Shown: piece after piece, positions 1 through 11,544 of the stretch
How positions within the stretch are numbered: position 1 is the stretch's first letter
How the letters are laid out: each line of letters begins with the position of its first letter
Source of the DNA: Paraphysomonas bandaiensis
Lineage: Eukaryota; Chrysophyceae
Assembly: GCA_965644295.1 (NCBI GenBank)
Contig: CBFFRP010000399.1
Span: forward strand, 62,001 to 126,000
DNA length: 64,000 nt
Direction: 5' to 3'
Notes under the pieces: generated by a model
Databases searched by the model: none
What the model was told of the DNA's origin: nothing
Seen by the model: the letters and a program-made list of their open reading frames with translations, nothing else
Position numbers and translations under genes: made by a program

Positions 1-3000
1 TTTCGGTTGTCAACAAAGAAGAATACCTTTTCCCGTAGTTTTGCACCGTATGTCTTACATAGATGTTTGTAGAACTCTTCATCAAATTGAACATCGTTGT
101 CTGAGTTGATACGGAGCACTCGATCGCTGCTGTCTACTTGATCAATGTGGTAAATGTAGTGAAATCGATTTGGACCAAAGTGTCGCAGAACTAAATCTCG
201 AACATCATGAATTGACGAGCGTTTAAAAATTCCACAAAGATCAACGATTACATTAAAGCCGGCATCTTCTTTCCCCGAGGAAGTATGTACCATCTCCTCA
301 CGCGAAAATACATGCTCTAGAACTTCCATCTCATCAATATGTCCCGCACTGCGAATAAAATCAGAGGGCACATACTCGACCATAACCCGACTGTTCAGCC
401 CTTGGAATCTGGAAAACCGATCTTCAAACTCTGTCGCTGAAAGATCATCACTGGAGTAAGCATAAAAACTACGGTCAATTAAACTCGGGATCTCATCGTC
501 ACGATGATCTCGAATGTACGAAAATGTGGGGTAGTTATCGATAAATGGTGTCCCAGTGAATCCGATACAATCAAAATTAAACACAATATCTATTGAGTTC
601 ACAGATCGAGACTTGTCGCGGATCTCCATTCGCCGCAATATAATTTCATACAAGAAACGAATGAGGCCATCCTTCGTTTCTGAAACACAAATAACTCAGG
701 TTAATTTCACTCATAAAGCATACAAGTAGATGTATTCAAATAATTTCAATACGTCCGTACCAATCGTATTAATACAAAAATAAAATACTGCGAGGCTTCA
801 TAAATATATTGTCACATCCCCAACACACAATATACACTACGTTAGATTAAACACAGTTAAAAGTGCTCTACCTGGGTGTTTTAATACAAGTTCTGAAAGT
901 CTATCAATCCCATACACCAAGTCATCGTAGTCAAGTGACCCCACATGGTTATTCCAGTACTCAAAGCTAATAAATTTACGCTCCTCTTGAAACAGGTCGT
1001 CATACTTGGAAATATCTTCAACGAGAATCACGTACGTAAGATATATCGTGCGTTCAACATCACTGTAGTACGACCCGGGCATAGCGCGGTTAACAGACTC
1101 ATAAGGACGAGCAATAAGAGATTTGTACCCCTCCACATCGTAGGCAATGTTCGTAGAACAGTGGCGTAAAGACTGTTCGTTAAAAATACCTAACACAGGA
1201 TCAAATACATCTTGAAAGTGCATTCACATCTACAAATCGCTATCATACAGCTGCTGTCATTTCTAATAAAACATATACTTTACAAGCGCCTACCAAAACT
1301 TTTATTAACTGATCGACTAGCATCCTGAATTTCTGCATGAATAGCGCCAAACTTCTCATGCAGTTGCTGCCAGTACTCAGGATTGGATGACCCTTGAACT
1401 GATTCCTGTGGAAAACTTTCTCCTCGATACGCCGCTCTGCTAATTTCAAAGTACAAGTCTAGAGTGGGGCGGTCAAAAGCATTACCCTTGTTGGAGCAAA
1501 TATTGAAAACCAGCTTATCTCGATCCAAAAAGTCATCAACTTCGTCGGCAATGACTAAAATATGTTGTCGATGTGGCCACACCTTGGAGCATATAGCATC
1601 ATACGTCAAAGCCTTTTTAAATTGATTGAAAGATGTGACAAATATCTGCTTCATCTGACGTTGCGGGTGACGATCTCGAGAGAAGCGACTAATTGGAGGG
1701 GTTCCCAAGTGCACTGTATCATGCAAAAGAGCAAATATGTCGTCATACACACGATACTCCTCTCTAAAATTCAGGTTAAGACAATACCTATACACTTGTG
1801 TGCGGGCATCTGGGACCAAATGCTCAGGTACAAGTATGATCAGAACATCTTTCAATTCTCCTCCACGGGCAAGCAAGTTGTGAGCTTCCAGATTGTTGGA
1901 TAAAAATATTTGACATAACAATGGTAAAATTACTTTAGTTTTTCCGGAACCCACTTCCGAAAAGTGGAAACACTCGTCGGCACTGAGGATTCGTTGCAGA
2001 AATGCTTTCTGCTTTGGCGTGGGCACTATTTGATATTGTCCATCATCTGTCATACGTTGGTATCGCGTGAAATTTTCACACAAAATATCAATAAATTCAG
2101 ACAGAGACAGGTTTTTGTGCTGATTCAAGTCAAAAAATTGCCTCTCGAATATGCTGTCGTAATGGGCGTTCGCAACTGAGTTGAGAACATATAAAATGGC
2201 TTCTTTCCATGGCCCGGTTATTTTTACTACTCTACTTTCCTTTTCAATATATTCTAGTGCCACAGAGCTTCGACGAAGGTAAAAGAGAACCAGAATAAAG
2301 AAGGACAAATTGCGTACATGGATTGCTAGGTCCAGCAAATTTATTAGTTGCTGTCTGTTTGATACTTGCAATAAATAATCAGGAAAGTAGATAACTGTTT
2401 TAGACTCAGAGCGTAGATCCGACAGTTTGAATGACTTGAAAACATGTTCATCGTTGAGGTCTACGAAAACCTCCTCCGAGTTGATGCAGTCAATGAGTTC
2501 GTGCTTCATACCATCTGTCACGATATATTAGTAAGCAGATATCAATTGAACATATAACGACATAGACACATCAATAGTTGATCACACAGTACAGTACTTA
2601 CAGTAGTCGGTGCAGAATTGCCCCCCTTGGTCAACCAAGTAGTGAATATTAGGAGAAGCAAATAAAATAACATCTTCGCTTTCCGCGTACTTGAAACAAG
2701 GCACAAAAGAAATAGCAGTGTTGAAGAAAATCGTAGCCACCTCGACAGCAATCTTATTGATGCGGATAGTAATTCGATCCTCATCAGATACTGTTATAGA
2801 GAGTGCATTGTCTGCAATAAAAACCAGATACTGCTGCTCAGAATCAATCGCCCTGAAAGCATTTTTAATCTCAATGTACTTGACCATCGATTGTATTTCC
2901 GATGCACTGTCAAAACGAACTTGATATAAATCGATCACTGGTTGAGGGTCGCGTAAATCGAATACGGGCAACTCATCGTACATTATCACATTGTCGCGAG

Positions 3001-5992
3001 CGGAAAATGTATATCGCTTGGTTATTTGTTCCAGGTATTCGCTAGTTGTCTTGCTGAAGTTTTGTGGAATCACAGTGCGATATTCCCCATTACAGCGTAC
3101 TTTATAGTAATCCACCTCCACAGACTTATTAATCTGACAAAGTGACATATTGATTTTGCACAGCAACAGATGCTGTTGGTAGACTGGGTCGGAATTCATA
3201 TCTTGAATTAATGAGTTTTGCTTTGAACGGACTGGGAAGTCTTTATTCACAAGAAATTTATAAGACGCTTCAAATATTAACTCTTCTATCTTTATTCGTG
3301 TGACTGCGTCTGCGTTGTGTTTTCTATCGAACTCATGAATCACATTAGCTACTTCAACTTGAAGCTGACGTTTATCACGAGGGTTGCTCAACCGTTGAAT
3401 CAAAGGTAGGTTCAATAATTCACCATACTTCTCATATAGGTTGAAATCTAATAAAAGTGATAAGAGACTGAGGTTTAAAACCATATTGTCAGTTTTCAGT
3501 CTTGTGCCTCCTACACGACTCATCATCCCCACCAATATATCTCTCAAGTAGTTGTATTCGTAGACACGATCAGTGATCACCAATTCAACCGTTCTACCTC
3601 TCTTCTCCTGGCTCACACTTGGAACAACGTGACCAAGGCTAGTGGCCACAGCCAAATCCAGGTCATTTCGGTATGATGGTATCTCAACCGGTCCATAGTG
3701 ATAATACGTATGGCCTTTCTCAAAGAAAATTTTCTGACAAGATATGGCCAACAGAGTACGAATATCCTTACCGAAAACCTGCACATATTAATTGTGAGTT
3801 TCAAATTTAGTCATAAAATTAAATGGCTGACACAATTTGCTACAGCACCAGAACAATACCAATATCCCCAAAGAGCAATTTCATATTTTATTTAACAACC
3901 TGTATATTGTTCAAATCAGGATTCTGCCAATAGCACTCCATCACATTCAGGAAGTGCATCAGCGTGTTGTACTTAGTATACGTATATCCATGCCCAATCT
4001 TAATATTGATATTATACTTCTGCTTCATATTTTGCCCCTCTTCAAACCTGATGATATGGTCACATCGTACAGTAGCACTACATTTCATTATCTCACAACA
4101 TAACACACATTACGTATTGAATATTACTAGCACAAAATTATACAAATTCCACATAACAACCTTTGTAAGTATTTGCGTAGATTAGATCGCGCCATCTGAT
4201 TAATACACTCCTTCTCAAAGTCGTATTCCATACGATAGGCTTGCACCGACATCAATTCCTTGGCGTAAAACCCTGTCTGAGTTAAAGAATTGACTTCCTT
4301 CTCTTTGACATTGATCTCGGCAAACCCTAGACCAACGAATTCTTTCAAAAATGAAATACTGAGAAAGGTTTGAAGGAAAAATTCGAAGTACTTTCGGCTT
4401 GATTTAAACTCTTCAATGCTGAGGAATTTGTCATAACTAGATCGTTTTTGAGTGGAGAAAAGAATATGCTGTGCCAAATACTGATTGACCAATTCCACCA
4501 ACACTTCGCCCGGTTCTTTCTCGTTGCTTGGTAGCAGCGAGCACACGTCGAGCAGATAAGTGTAAAAGTGTATATCAACAAGCTCTTGTTGACCGATCTC
4601 AAACTGAGGCATAAAGTAGTAGTCCCTGTACTTCGTCGACTTAGTCTTCGTTCTACAAGCGCTGATGATTGGCCCAATATGCTCGTAAAAGGCTAACAAC
4701 TGATTCTTTCGCAACGCATTAAACTCACTGAAACTCGACAAGCCACTCATAATACCAGCATTAAAACCAAACATTAAATTACACGCCCTGTACTTGTAGT
4801 AATTTGAACGAGCAAGTTTGTAGACCCCATCATCCGTGCCATAGACATACTGTAGAGATTTTGTATTGAGCGCCGATGACATAGCTCCCGTGAGCGTGAA
4901 TTTCGTGTACGTATGCAGCGTCTTAGTATCTGTAAAATACTTTATTAGCTCGTGGTATTGCTTCTCATAATCAGGAACGTGGACATCGATATGTTTTAAA
5001 TATTGTGCCATGAGGCTATAATACGGTGCTTCTTCGTATCGGTAAAAATCTAAAATCACATTGCTGTTAGTTAGTGGGCGCATGATCACTCCAGTTGCAT
5101 CATTCTGAACAAAAAACTCGAGTAGGTATCGACTAATGGATGTAGTTGCTTCTTTCAGCAAATCAATATTCTCAACATCTACACAAGACTTACTGCGTTC
5201 AATTGACAACCCCCCAGCCTTACATAACACTCCAAATAAATAGGTTTGGAAATAACATGTACTTCCGGTCAGTTGCATGGACATGCGCTGGGGATCACGA
5301 CTGTTATTAACAAGCACATATCGACTGAGGTTCAATGATAAAGTTGAAAATCGAACCCCATATAGCATACCAATGTCCAATTGGTTAATTTTTTGCCACA
5401 GTTTGTAGAGCATGCGACGAGTGGAATTCGAGTCTGCACCAGTGTAGTGGTCTTTATTCTCCACCATATGCTGACTGTCGCCATAATTACATTTAAGCAA
5501 AAGAAAACCAACGAGTTGCAAGTAACTGTCCCCACTGACCAAGGACAAATTAGGTTTGAGAGGGTCATAGTAAATCAATGCCTTGTCAGAAACGACTTGA
5601 AAAGCAGTGAAGTGCGACTCGATGCAACAAGTTACAAGCATTCGATTTTTAGTGACGTAATCTATCAGCTCCTCATATAGCATGTTCTTTCGATCGTACA
5701 ATACGTTTTCGAGCATATTTATTTTCAGCACTGGGGAAAAAAATTGGGCAACTGAGTTGTAATTCGAATGTCCTTTATCAAAATAATTCGATTGAGCAAA
5801 CAGCAGTAATGGGGAGAATGTATAAGGGTAACAATCAAACGTACACCCCTGTTCACCGTTTGTTTCTTCTTCTGATACACACACAGGAGATTCATCAGTG
5901 GTATTACTTTCTTCGTTATCTTCCATTGATAGTACCCTTTTCCTCTTCTTGTTTTTTGAAACAAATTTATGGAAATGTGGAAAGAATCGCAT
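1..5992 (-). CDS. Large ULP1-like protease / DUF3638-like P-loop ATPase protein (3' partial)
   Basis: Six minus-strand exons join in phase: 5992-4161, 4077-3900, 3778-2602, 2514-1294, 1210-872 and 679-1, about 1,800 residues before the gene leaves the window. Exon 1 carries a possible clan CE cysteine-protease set: His127 (ESHFTAFQ), Asp143 (YYDPLKP), Gln240 and Cys246 (QLTGSTCYF). Exon 4 (2514-1294) has a Walker A (EVGSGKTKVILPL) and a DExD-like Walker B (ADEVDDF). The last exon has a motif III-like GFTGTPFIDNYP. This order matches superfamily-2-like ATPases and recalls DUF3638 proteins, which are very large proteins often labelled ubiquitinyl hydrolases. A role in ubiquitin or SUMO processing is inference. 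Two introns use an unusual GTTGTT donor, confirmed by phase. The start is uncertain: ATG 5992 is the longest choice, and a more internal Met (MEDNEES) is possible. The protein need not be an active protease. Confidence 0.7.
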
Positions 5993-6026
5993 TCATGTGA
6001 TAAGAAAATAATGAAAGTGACAGCAC

Positions 6027-6263
6027 CTGGAATATACAGGACACGAAATGCATGAATAGTTGTGGAACTCAGGAAGAATATCCAGAAAATGGCCATCTCT
6101 TTAGCCTCATTTCCATCCACACATCCAGAAAAACTACAAACATAAGTGTAGTTCTCATAATACAATGCTAAACAGAATATGGAATACGCCGTTTGATGGT
6201 TGGATGAAGAGTATCCAATGGTTGTCCTGATGGTCCTTTTCATTCGTGTACCACACTTCTTCT
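6027..6263 (-). other. Coding-like open stretch, possible upstream exon
   Basis: The minus strand is open here and flanked by an acceptor-like CTAACAG (upstream side) and a donor-like CAG/GTGCTG (downstream side). The encoded peptide has protein-like composition and ends HAFRVLYIPG. I could not find an acceptor that joins it in phase to the exon starting at 5992, so it may be a 5' exon of that gene with a junction I missed, a remnant, or chance. Confidence 0.25.
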
Positions 6264-6523
6264 CTGTTAGCAAATAAATAGCCTATAAAATATGTACTAA
6301 CTATATTATTGGTTGAATACACGATGGGAACGATTTGTCTTCTTGAAGTCCACTCAACTCAAGCAAGAAGGAATGGATGCAAGTGATGCTACTTGAGAAG
6401 TGGAACATGATGAATACAATTTCAGCTCTGCTTGATGTATCGATATATCCTTCAGTCTACAATAGAGTAGTTGTGGGTAGACATTGTATGTGCCATAGCT
6501 AGTATTTCTTATCAACTCTTAAA

Positions 6524-6901
6524 GTGATGCTGAACAGTAGTGTGTTTGTCATGAATCAGCAGACCAGTCAAGGGAAGCGTCCCGTCACCACTATATTTAG
6601 GAACAAATCTATTAGTAGATCAAGGTTACACCTAAAAAAGCGAGGAAGGCACTCAAAACAACAGAATTGTTTTGCTCCGGAAGAGTCTTTCTGGACTGCT
6701 GCTGCGAGATATGTACAAGCAAGTTTTCACTTCCGTAGGTTAAAGAACAAACGAAAGAAGCGTAAGCCCCACCGCATACACCCATGCTTTTGTTCAATTA
6801 GACGCGATACCGTGGTACATCGGAAGGGGCCTGTGACCATAGACGACGAAAGTGACTTCAATTTAGTCACTGAAGCCTCCAATTCCTCTATCACAATGTA
6901 G
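6524..6901 (+). CDS. Small basic orphan protein, family member A
   Basis: A 125-residue single-exon frame; the second ATG (6527) gives an N-terminus (MLNSS) closer to its relatives. It is rich in Lys, Arg and His. I do not recognise the family, but the same core occurs in two other genes in this window (9025-9381 and 11545-11889): Ser-aromatic-Trp (ESFW), then five residues, an aromatic, then SFHFRRLKN, a run of basic residues and RIHP. The C-terminus is acidic and Ser/Thr-rich. Conservation of a Trp-anchored helix and FH..R motif between three diverged copies argues that this is a real protein. There is no signal peptide or TM segment. A nucleic-acid or acidic-partner binding role would fit the charge but is only inference. 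Confidence 0.6.
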   Translation: MMLNSSVFVMNQQTSQGKRPVTTIFRNKSISRSRLHLKKRGRHSKQQNCFAPEESFWTAAARYVQASFHFRRLKNKRKKRKPHRIHPCFCSIRRDTVVHRKGPVTIDDESDFNLVTEASNSSITM

Positions 6902-8142
6902 CACATTTTTCCACTTTTTTTTTTCTTTCATAGCCATTCTACTTATGAAACTTTGAGCAAGAGTTAAAGTTTTTTACAATTATCTTTCCTATATCAATGT
7001 ATAGGATTAGACAATGATCAATACAGTTTTTCGAGAAGGGTTTTTACTACAAATTAGATATCGATATACTCGATTCTGATTGCATAAATATAGATGATAG
7101 AAATTGTGTGCTAGTTTGAATTAATTTTCGAATCATAGAGCTTTCAAATTTATGCTTACATAAATGATTTCATTTTATAAGTTTGTGGATGCAGCTCGAT
7201 GTACTAGCAATTTCCTGTTATTGGGTAGCATGACTATAAGGCAGGGCTAGAGCAATACATTGCAATACTATTGTTAGAAAGCGTCTCACCAATAATATTG
7301 ATGAAGTTTTTAACAATACTGTTGCAATATAGAGACAATGTACTGACAATACGGTTGTGTCGTTATTCTGTATGTAAACACTTGGGTAGATGTCATATTT
7401 AGAACTAGCCAATATTAAGATAACAAAACCCACTACGCTGCCAGACAAAAACGACTTAATTCTTAGATAATCACAACTTTCCTCCTACGCATTCTCTGAG
7501 CCATCATTGGTGATGTTATTATCACCAAAATTATTCAAATTTAATTTAATATGCAGTAGGAATCAGAGCAGTCATTACATCTGGTAAGCCTTAGATTCTT
7601 GATACAGAAGCTGTAAATAGCTCTGATTTTGTAAGCATTCATTGTTCAGGTGTCTCTTCTTATTGGTATGATATGTGTGCTATATAGTTGTATATTACAT
7701 CAAGAGAAGTCTAGAAGTGATGCACATGTATAGAGCGAGCGATATATATAACAAACAGAAAATTGCATCAATATAGGCTATTTCCTTTTTCCCCAGATAT
7801 ATATGTACATAGACCTATACTTTGTGCTCTACAGTATATATATAGAGGCTTTATATATTGATGGAATTTTTGAGCGGTCCACCAATCAACTTATTTTTCC
7901 CTAGCCCTGATTTAAGGTCTGACTTCTTCTTACCTAAACACTTATCTAATTCAGCACTTACTTAATGTTTGATCAAATAAGAACTGCTATGACTATTACT
8001 CAGTATTGTAATTGTTGAAATATATGCCACTGATTCAATAAAAAACTTCGCGTTTTTCAACTGCCGTAGCTTTCGGAAACATTAGTGCGTAGTTATACAT
8101 TACCGCATGTATTCCAACAGAACACTACGTTTTAAAAACCCT
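6902..8142. other. Gene-poor AT-rich intergenic region
   Basis: About 1.2 kb with no coding frame that I can support. It contains a T-rich tract just after gene A (likely its 3' UTR) and runs of TA-rich sequence. The only open frames are under 80 codons with no recognisable composition or splice context. Confidence 0.6.
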
Positions 8143-8523
8143 TGTAGTGAAAGTCTTATTATTAGCAATAGGCGTTTAAGAGTCAATGCAAAACCTGCTT
8201 GTGCGTCACTAAGGCGCAACCACTTTTACTCTACAACTCAGAGAAACGAATTGAACAACAGAATGTTGATATACCTGATATCTTCTTATTTAAGGATTTT
8301 TGAGTTCTTAAGGTGAACAGCTGAATGCATTTGAGCTGGGCCAATTCCCGGACACCTGTTTATAAGTCCACACAAGTGACACTTATATTAGCGTCCCTTC
8401 TGTCACGCAAGAATTTGGCTATGGGCGGAAGAAAGTAATCTGCTGACTATGTTTACTGCTCACATTCGTTTGCAGGAGAAATATCTCCGGCACTTATCCC
8501 CCAGAACACCACGAAAAGACATA
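8143..8523 (+). repeat. Dispersed repeat, copy 1 (short form)
   Basis: This segment aligns in order with 54544-55082. Shared blocks include cagaatgttgatat, aggtgaaca, cacaagtgacacttat, a ggctatg-gggc block and a 3' block ending cagaacaccacgaaaaga. Divergence is substantial, with indels between blocks, and this copy is shorter. No protein-coding potential is visible. It could be an old non-autonomous mobile element or a structured RNA gene; the strongly conserved 3' block is the best probe. Confidence 0.65.
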
Positions 8524-9024
8524 TAACCCTACAGTAACATCTACGTACATCACTACTACTTAAACTAAATACTACATAACTAAGTATTGTATCTAGTATC
8601 TAGTCTAACATTGAGGAGAACTCGTTGGAGAATCATTCCTGTCACGTAGACAGGGTGGTATTGCCCTGCTAATAGTTGACATGTGCAAAATGGTGAAGAG
8701 TTGTATCAAATAAGCAACGGATAGCTACTTTCGTTCTCTTACAGCTTTAGTGAGTTATGAGATATATATCCCCCCGAGCGTCAATATCATCTGGGATGCC
8801 ATCTCAATATAAGTTTCAGATAATATCGCATGTCCATTGGTTCATGATAATAATATTATTTATTTATCACAACATAATTTATACAGGTCTATTCTTTCGA
8901 TGAGAACTCTTTTAAAACAATAAATCTATTATGTAGTATTTTCGGTTCAAGCATATTCACATGTTCTACTACATATCCCTCGACCGTTGTATAGTTTCTT
9001 ATATCGTACAGTGTGAAAAATACA
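8524..9024. other. Intergenic region, nothing recognised
   Basis: AT-rich DNA between the repeat copy and the 3' end of small gene B. A short palindromic stretch (ctgtcacgtagacag) lies near 8639. No gene is supported. Confidence 0.5.
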
Positions 9025-9381
9025 CTATGAATAGGAAGCAACGTCTGTGTCAGAAAAGTTCATAACGTCATGACCATTGGGACTGATCGTCTCAGTTCGT
9101 GATTTCAATACACCCTCCGTATTGTCTGGGTGTATTTTTCGCGATTCTGCTTTCTTTACTCGCTTAGTTTTCTTCTGTACACTCTTTAAACGGTGTAGAT
9201 GAAAGCTTCCATTGAATAATCTCGAAATCGAACTCCATACGGAGACATTTTGTTCAAAAGTGTTCGGTAACTTCGGTCTCTTTTTACTTGGAACCTTGGG
9301 CCTGTAAGTGTGTGCGTTCGGGCGATGCGGACGCCTTTGATCAACATCATGGCGCTTTAGAAGAGCTACGGTACTGAACAT
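9025..9381 (-). CDS. Small basic orphan protein, family member B
   Basis: A 118-residue single-exon frame, paralogous to the genes at 6524-6901 and 11545-11889. The shared core reads EQNVSVW, seven residues, NGSFHLHRLKS, a Lys/Arg run, then RKIHP. Similarity to member C is clearest (KKRPKLPNTFEQNVSVW against RKQLRIDPSIEQDASLW). The N-terminus MFSTVALL also resembles MLSATATVV of C. The tail is Ser/Asp-rich. The protein is strongly basic and has no signal peptide or TM segment. Two hairpin-forming palindromes lie just upstream (9398-9438). I know no family with this motif; function is unknown. Confidence 0.62.
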   Translation of the reverse strand: MFSTVALLKRHDVDQRRPHRPNAHTYRPKVPSKKRPKLPNTFEQNVSVWSSISRLFNGSFHLHRLKSVQKKTKRVKKAESRKIHPDNTEGVLKSRTETISPNGHDVMNFSDTDVASYS

Positions 9382-9397
9382 ATAACTGTACTCTTAA

Positions 9398-9438
9398 GTG
9401 AAGGGCTCTTCACGCCTTGAAGTGGTAAATGACCACTT
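9398..9438. promoter_or_regulatory. Paired palindromes upstream of small gene B
   Basis: Two adjacent inverted repeats sit 17-57 bp 5' of the ATG of gene B: GTGAAG-4-CTTCAC (9398-9413) and AAGTGGT-5-ACCACTT (9420-9438). They could be dimeric factor-binding sites or 5' UTR hairpins. The role is inferred only from position. Confidence 0.3.
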
Positions 9439-9789
9439 GCTACAAGTGAAAAGACAAGCCATTGAAACATCTGAACGAAAATTTGCCACATGACTTTGGC
9501 GGGTGACGATAACGGCCTAATCACTAATCAAACGTTCAAAACTATATTTGATTGGCTTATATATATAGTGACCATATTCTCATTGTATTTCACTGTATTA
9601 TACTTTCGTATGGATGGTACAAAATACTTGTATTCCGCGGTATACAGCAGTGCACTATACGTGAACCCTGGCAACATTAAACAACAATACACACAACTGT
9701 GAGCACAATCTATTAGTCGGAGCAATTACTTGTGCTTGTCGTTGATATTCCAAATCTTTAAATATTTAAAGGGTCCTGCAGTATTCATA

Positions 9790-10301
9790 ATGGTAATTCT
9801 ACTTTGCCCTCAACCGTTACACTATCACACGACACATATAATTATTTTGTTTTAGGCGGCTGATCGTTTTTCAATCAATAAAAGCTGGGACCATATTCAG
9901 GCGAAGTTTGTTGGTACTGGCCATTCTGATATGACTAAGTTTGAATGGGCTTCTAATCAGCATCGTGATACTATTGCATCTCACATTGGGCATCATGATA
10001 TGCTCTCATTCTTTGCAGTTGCTCAGAATGATTCAATTGGTCGTGTGAGATATCAGTTGTTAGAGGTACGTGAGCTAAAACAATATATTTATATGCATTG
10101 TTAGTGTGTAGTAGCTTTCCGGAAATGCTGTGAAATTTGATGATGTGCTTTGTACTGTACAATATCATATATATTTTCATGCATATATGTGATGGCTGTG
10201 AATTTTTTGCCTAGTTCCATTACTCACAACGTGTTTTATAGAAAATGCTGCAGCCATGTGGACCTCCACCAGCTCGTGATGACGATGACAATGATGCGTA
10301 A
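9790..10301 (+). CDS. SF3B5: Splicing factor 3B subunit 5 (SF3b10)
   Basis: Three exons: 9790-9792 (the ATG alone), 9856-10065 and 10242-10301, giving 90 residues against 86 in human. The protein follows the family closely: DRFSINKSWDHIQ, KFVGTGHSDMTKFEW, NQHRD, then QLLE joined to KMLQPCGPPP and an acidic tail. SF3B5 is a small subunit of the SF3b complex in the U2 snRNP and helps hold SF3B1 and SF3B3 during branch-site recognition. The first intron starts directly after the start codon (ATG/GTAATT). The splice sites GTAATT...TTTTAG and GTACGT...TTATAG preserve the frame. Because of these introns no long single frame reveals the gene. Confidence 0.95.
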
Positions 10302-11544
10302 ATATCGCGTAGAATTCTAGCCGTGTGTTGTATATTTCTGCAGCTGGTTACTGGCGGCTGCATCAAGAGTTACTTTTTTATTAGCACCAAATAATTATTC
10401 TTAATGCTGCGTTGTTGATTGGAAAATAGTTTTCTATACTTCTTGTTCTCGACTTTACTGTGAGGAAGTGAGGGAGCCGTGGCTTCTGTAGCTACCTACA
10501 AAGCATTAGCGATTTTATTTGTCAGGCCGATAACAAGTTTTTTATTTGCTGATAACTTGTAGGTTTGCAGGTACAGCAGTAAGTAGTAAATATCTGTTTA
10601 TTTAGCAATCATAGAACTTGTCGGTACATGTGCACGTGAGTGTAAATAATACCAACATAACTATATACATAAGAGAGATAAAGAGCAATAAATTGATTTT
10701 CAATTTGTTAGAGGTTAGAGCCAATGTGCCCACATTGTTATGACGATTTTACAATATACAACATACGACATATAGCTATATACTATATATTATATATTGT
10801 TCATTTCACCTGATCTATACAAGTAGGAATTTAGACTTCAACAATTATTTGAAGTATAATATAAACAAGACTGAATGCTGATATAGTCAGTGCTCTCTTG
10901 TAGAGGCCCGCTTTTACATAGACCATTGCATAATAAATTGTATCACCTGAATAGTGAATAGATGGATAGTCTATGCATTACCTAAACAAACGAGTGTCAC
11001 TGATGCCTGATGCCTGATGCCCGCAAGCAACTTTCATATCTTAGATCATAGTAACCTTTCATTCTAGAGTATATATTCAATATCTTGTGCAGTCCACACA
11101 TTGTATAAAGTATGATCCACAGCTTGAGATATTGCATCTTAAATACTATACTAAATACCTATGTGTGATACTTCAGTATAGCGTACAATACAATTGCTAT
11201 TAAGTAGTTAGAACTAGTTTAATGGGTTTTCACGAAAAGTAGGCAAATCAGTTGTTATACTTCCAAGTCTAAATATTTATAGTTTACAGTTCACGCATTA
11301 TATGTCGTCCAAAATTAATTCTATCAGTCGAACTTCAAAAATGATCACAAAAATTTAACACAAGAATCAATACAATAGTGTTGTATTGTATATCAATCGT
11401 GTATAGTAACTTGATAATTGTCCATCGCATCAGAAAATAATACTAATAAAGCATTGCTGCAGAAAATTATAATAATAAAGCATTGCAGCAAAAAATAATA
11501 ATATCAAATATAAATATCGTGAAGATTTATGGAACAGGAAAATT
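10302..11544. other. Gene-poor AT-rich intergenic region
   Basis: About 1.2 kb between the convergent 3' ends of SF3B5 and small gene C. It holds TA-rich tracts, a tgatgcc triplication near 11003-11021 and the tandem repeat at 11431-11499. No gene is supported. Confidence 0.6.
11431..11499. repeat. Short tandem repeat, 29-bp unit
   Basis: Two near-identical units, each containing aataaagcattgc (11431-11459 and 11460-11488), plus a partial third. It lies just 3' of small gene C, so it may fall in that gene's 3' UTR; the repeated aataaa could act as a polyadenylation signal only if read on the plus strand. Confidence 0.6.

Noticed and set aside
5725-6273. 182-codon minus-strand frame
   Set aside because: Its 3' part overlaps the first exon of the protease/ATPase gene in another frame. 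Only 6027-6263 looks coding and it does not join in phase.
8107-8316. 69-codon plus-strand frame
   Set aside because: Falls inside the dispersed repeat, and copy 2 does not preserve the frame.
9490-9702. 70-codon plus-strand frame with a hydrophobic stretch
   Set aside because: No homology, short, and just upstream of SF3B5; could be chance in AT-rich DNA.
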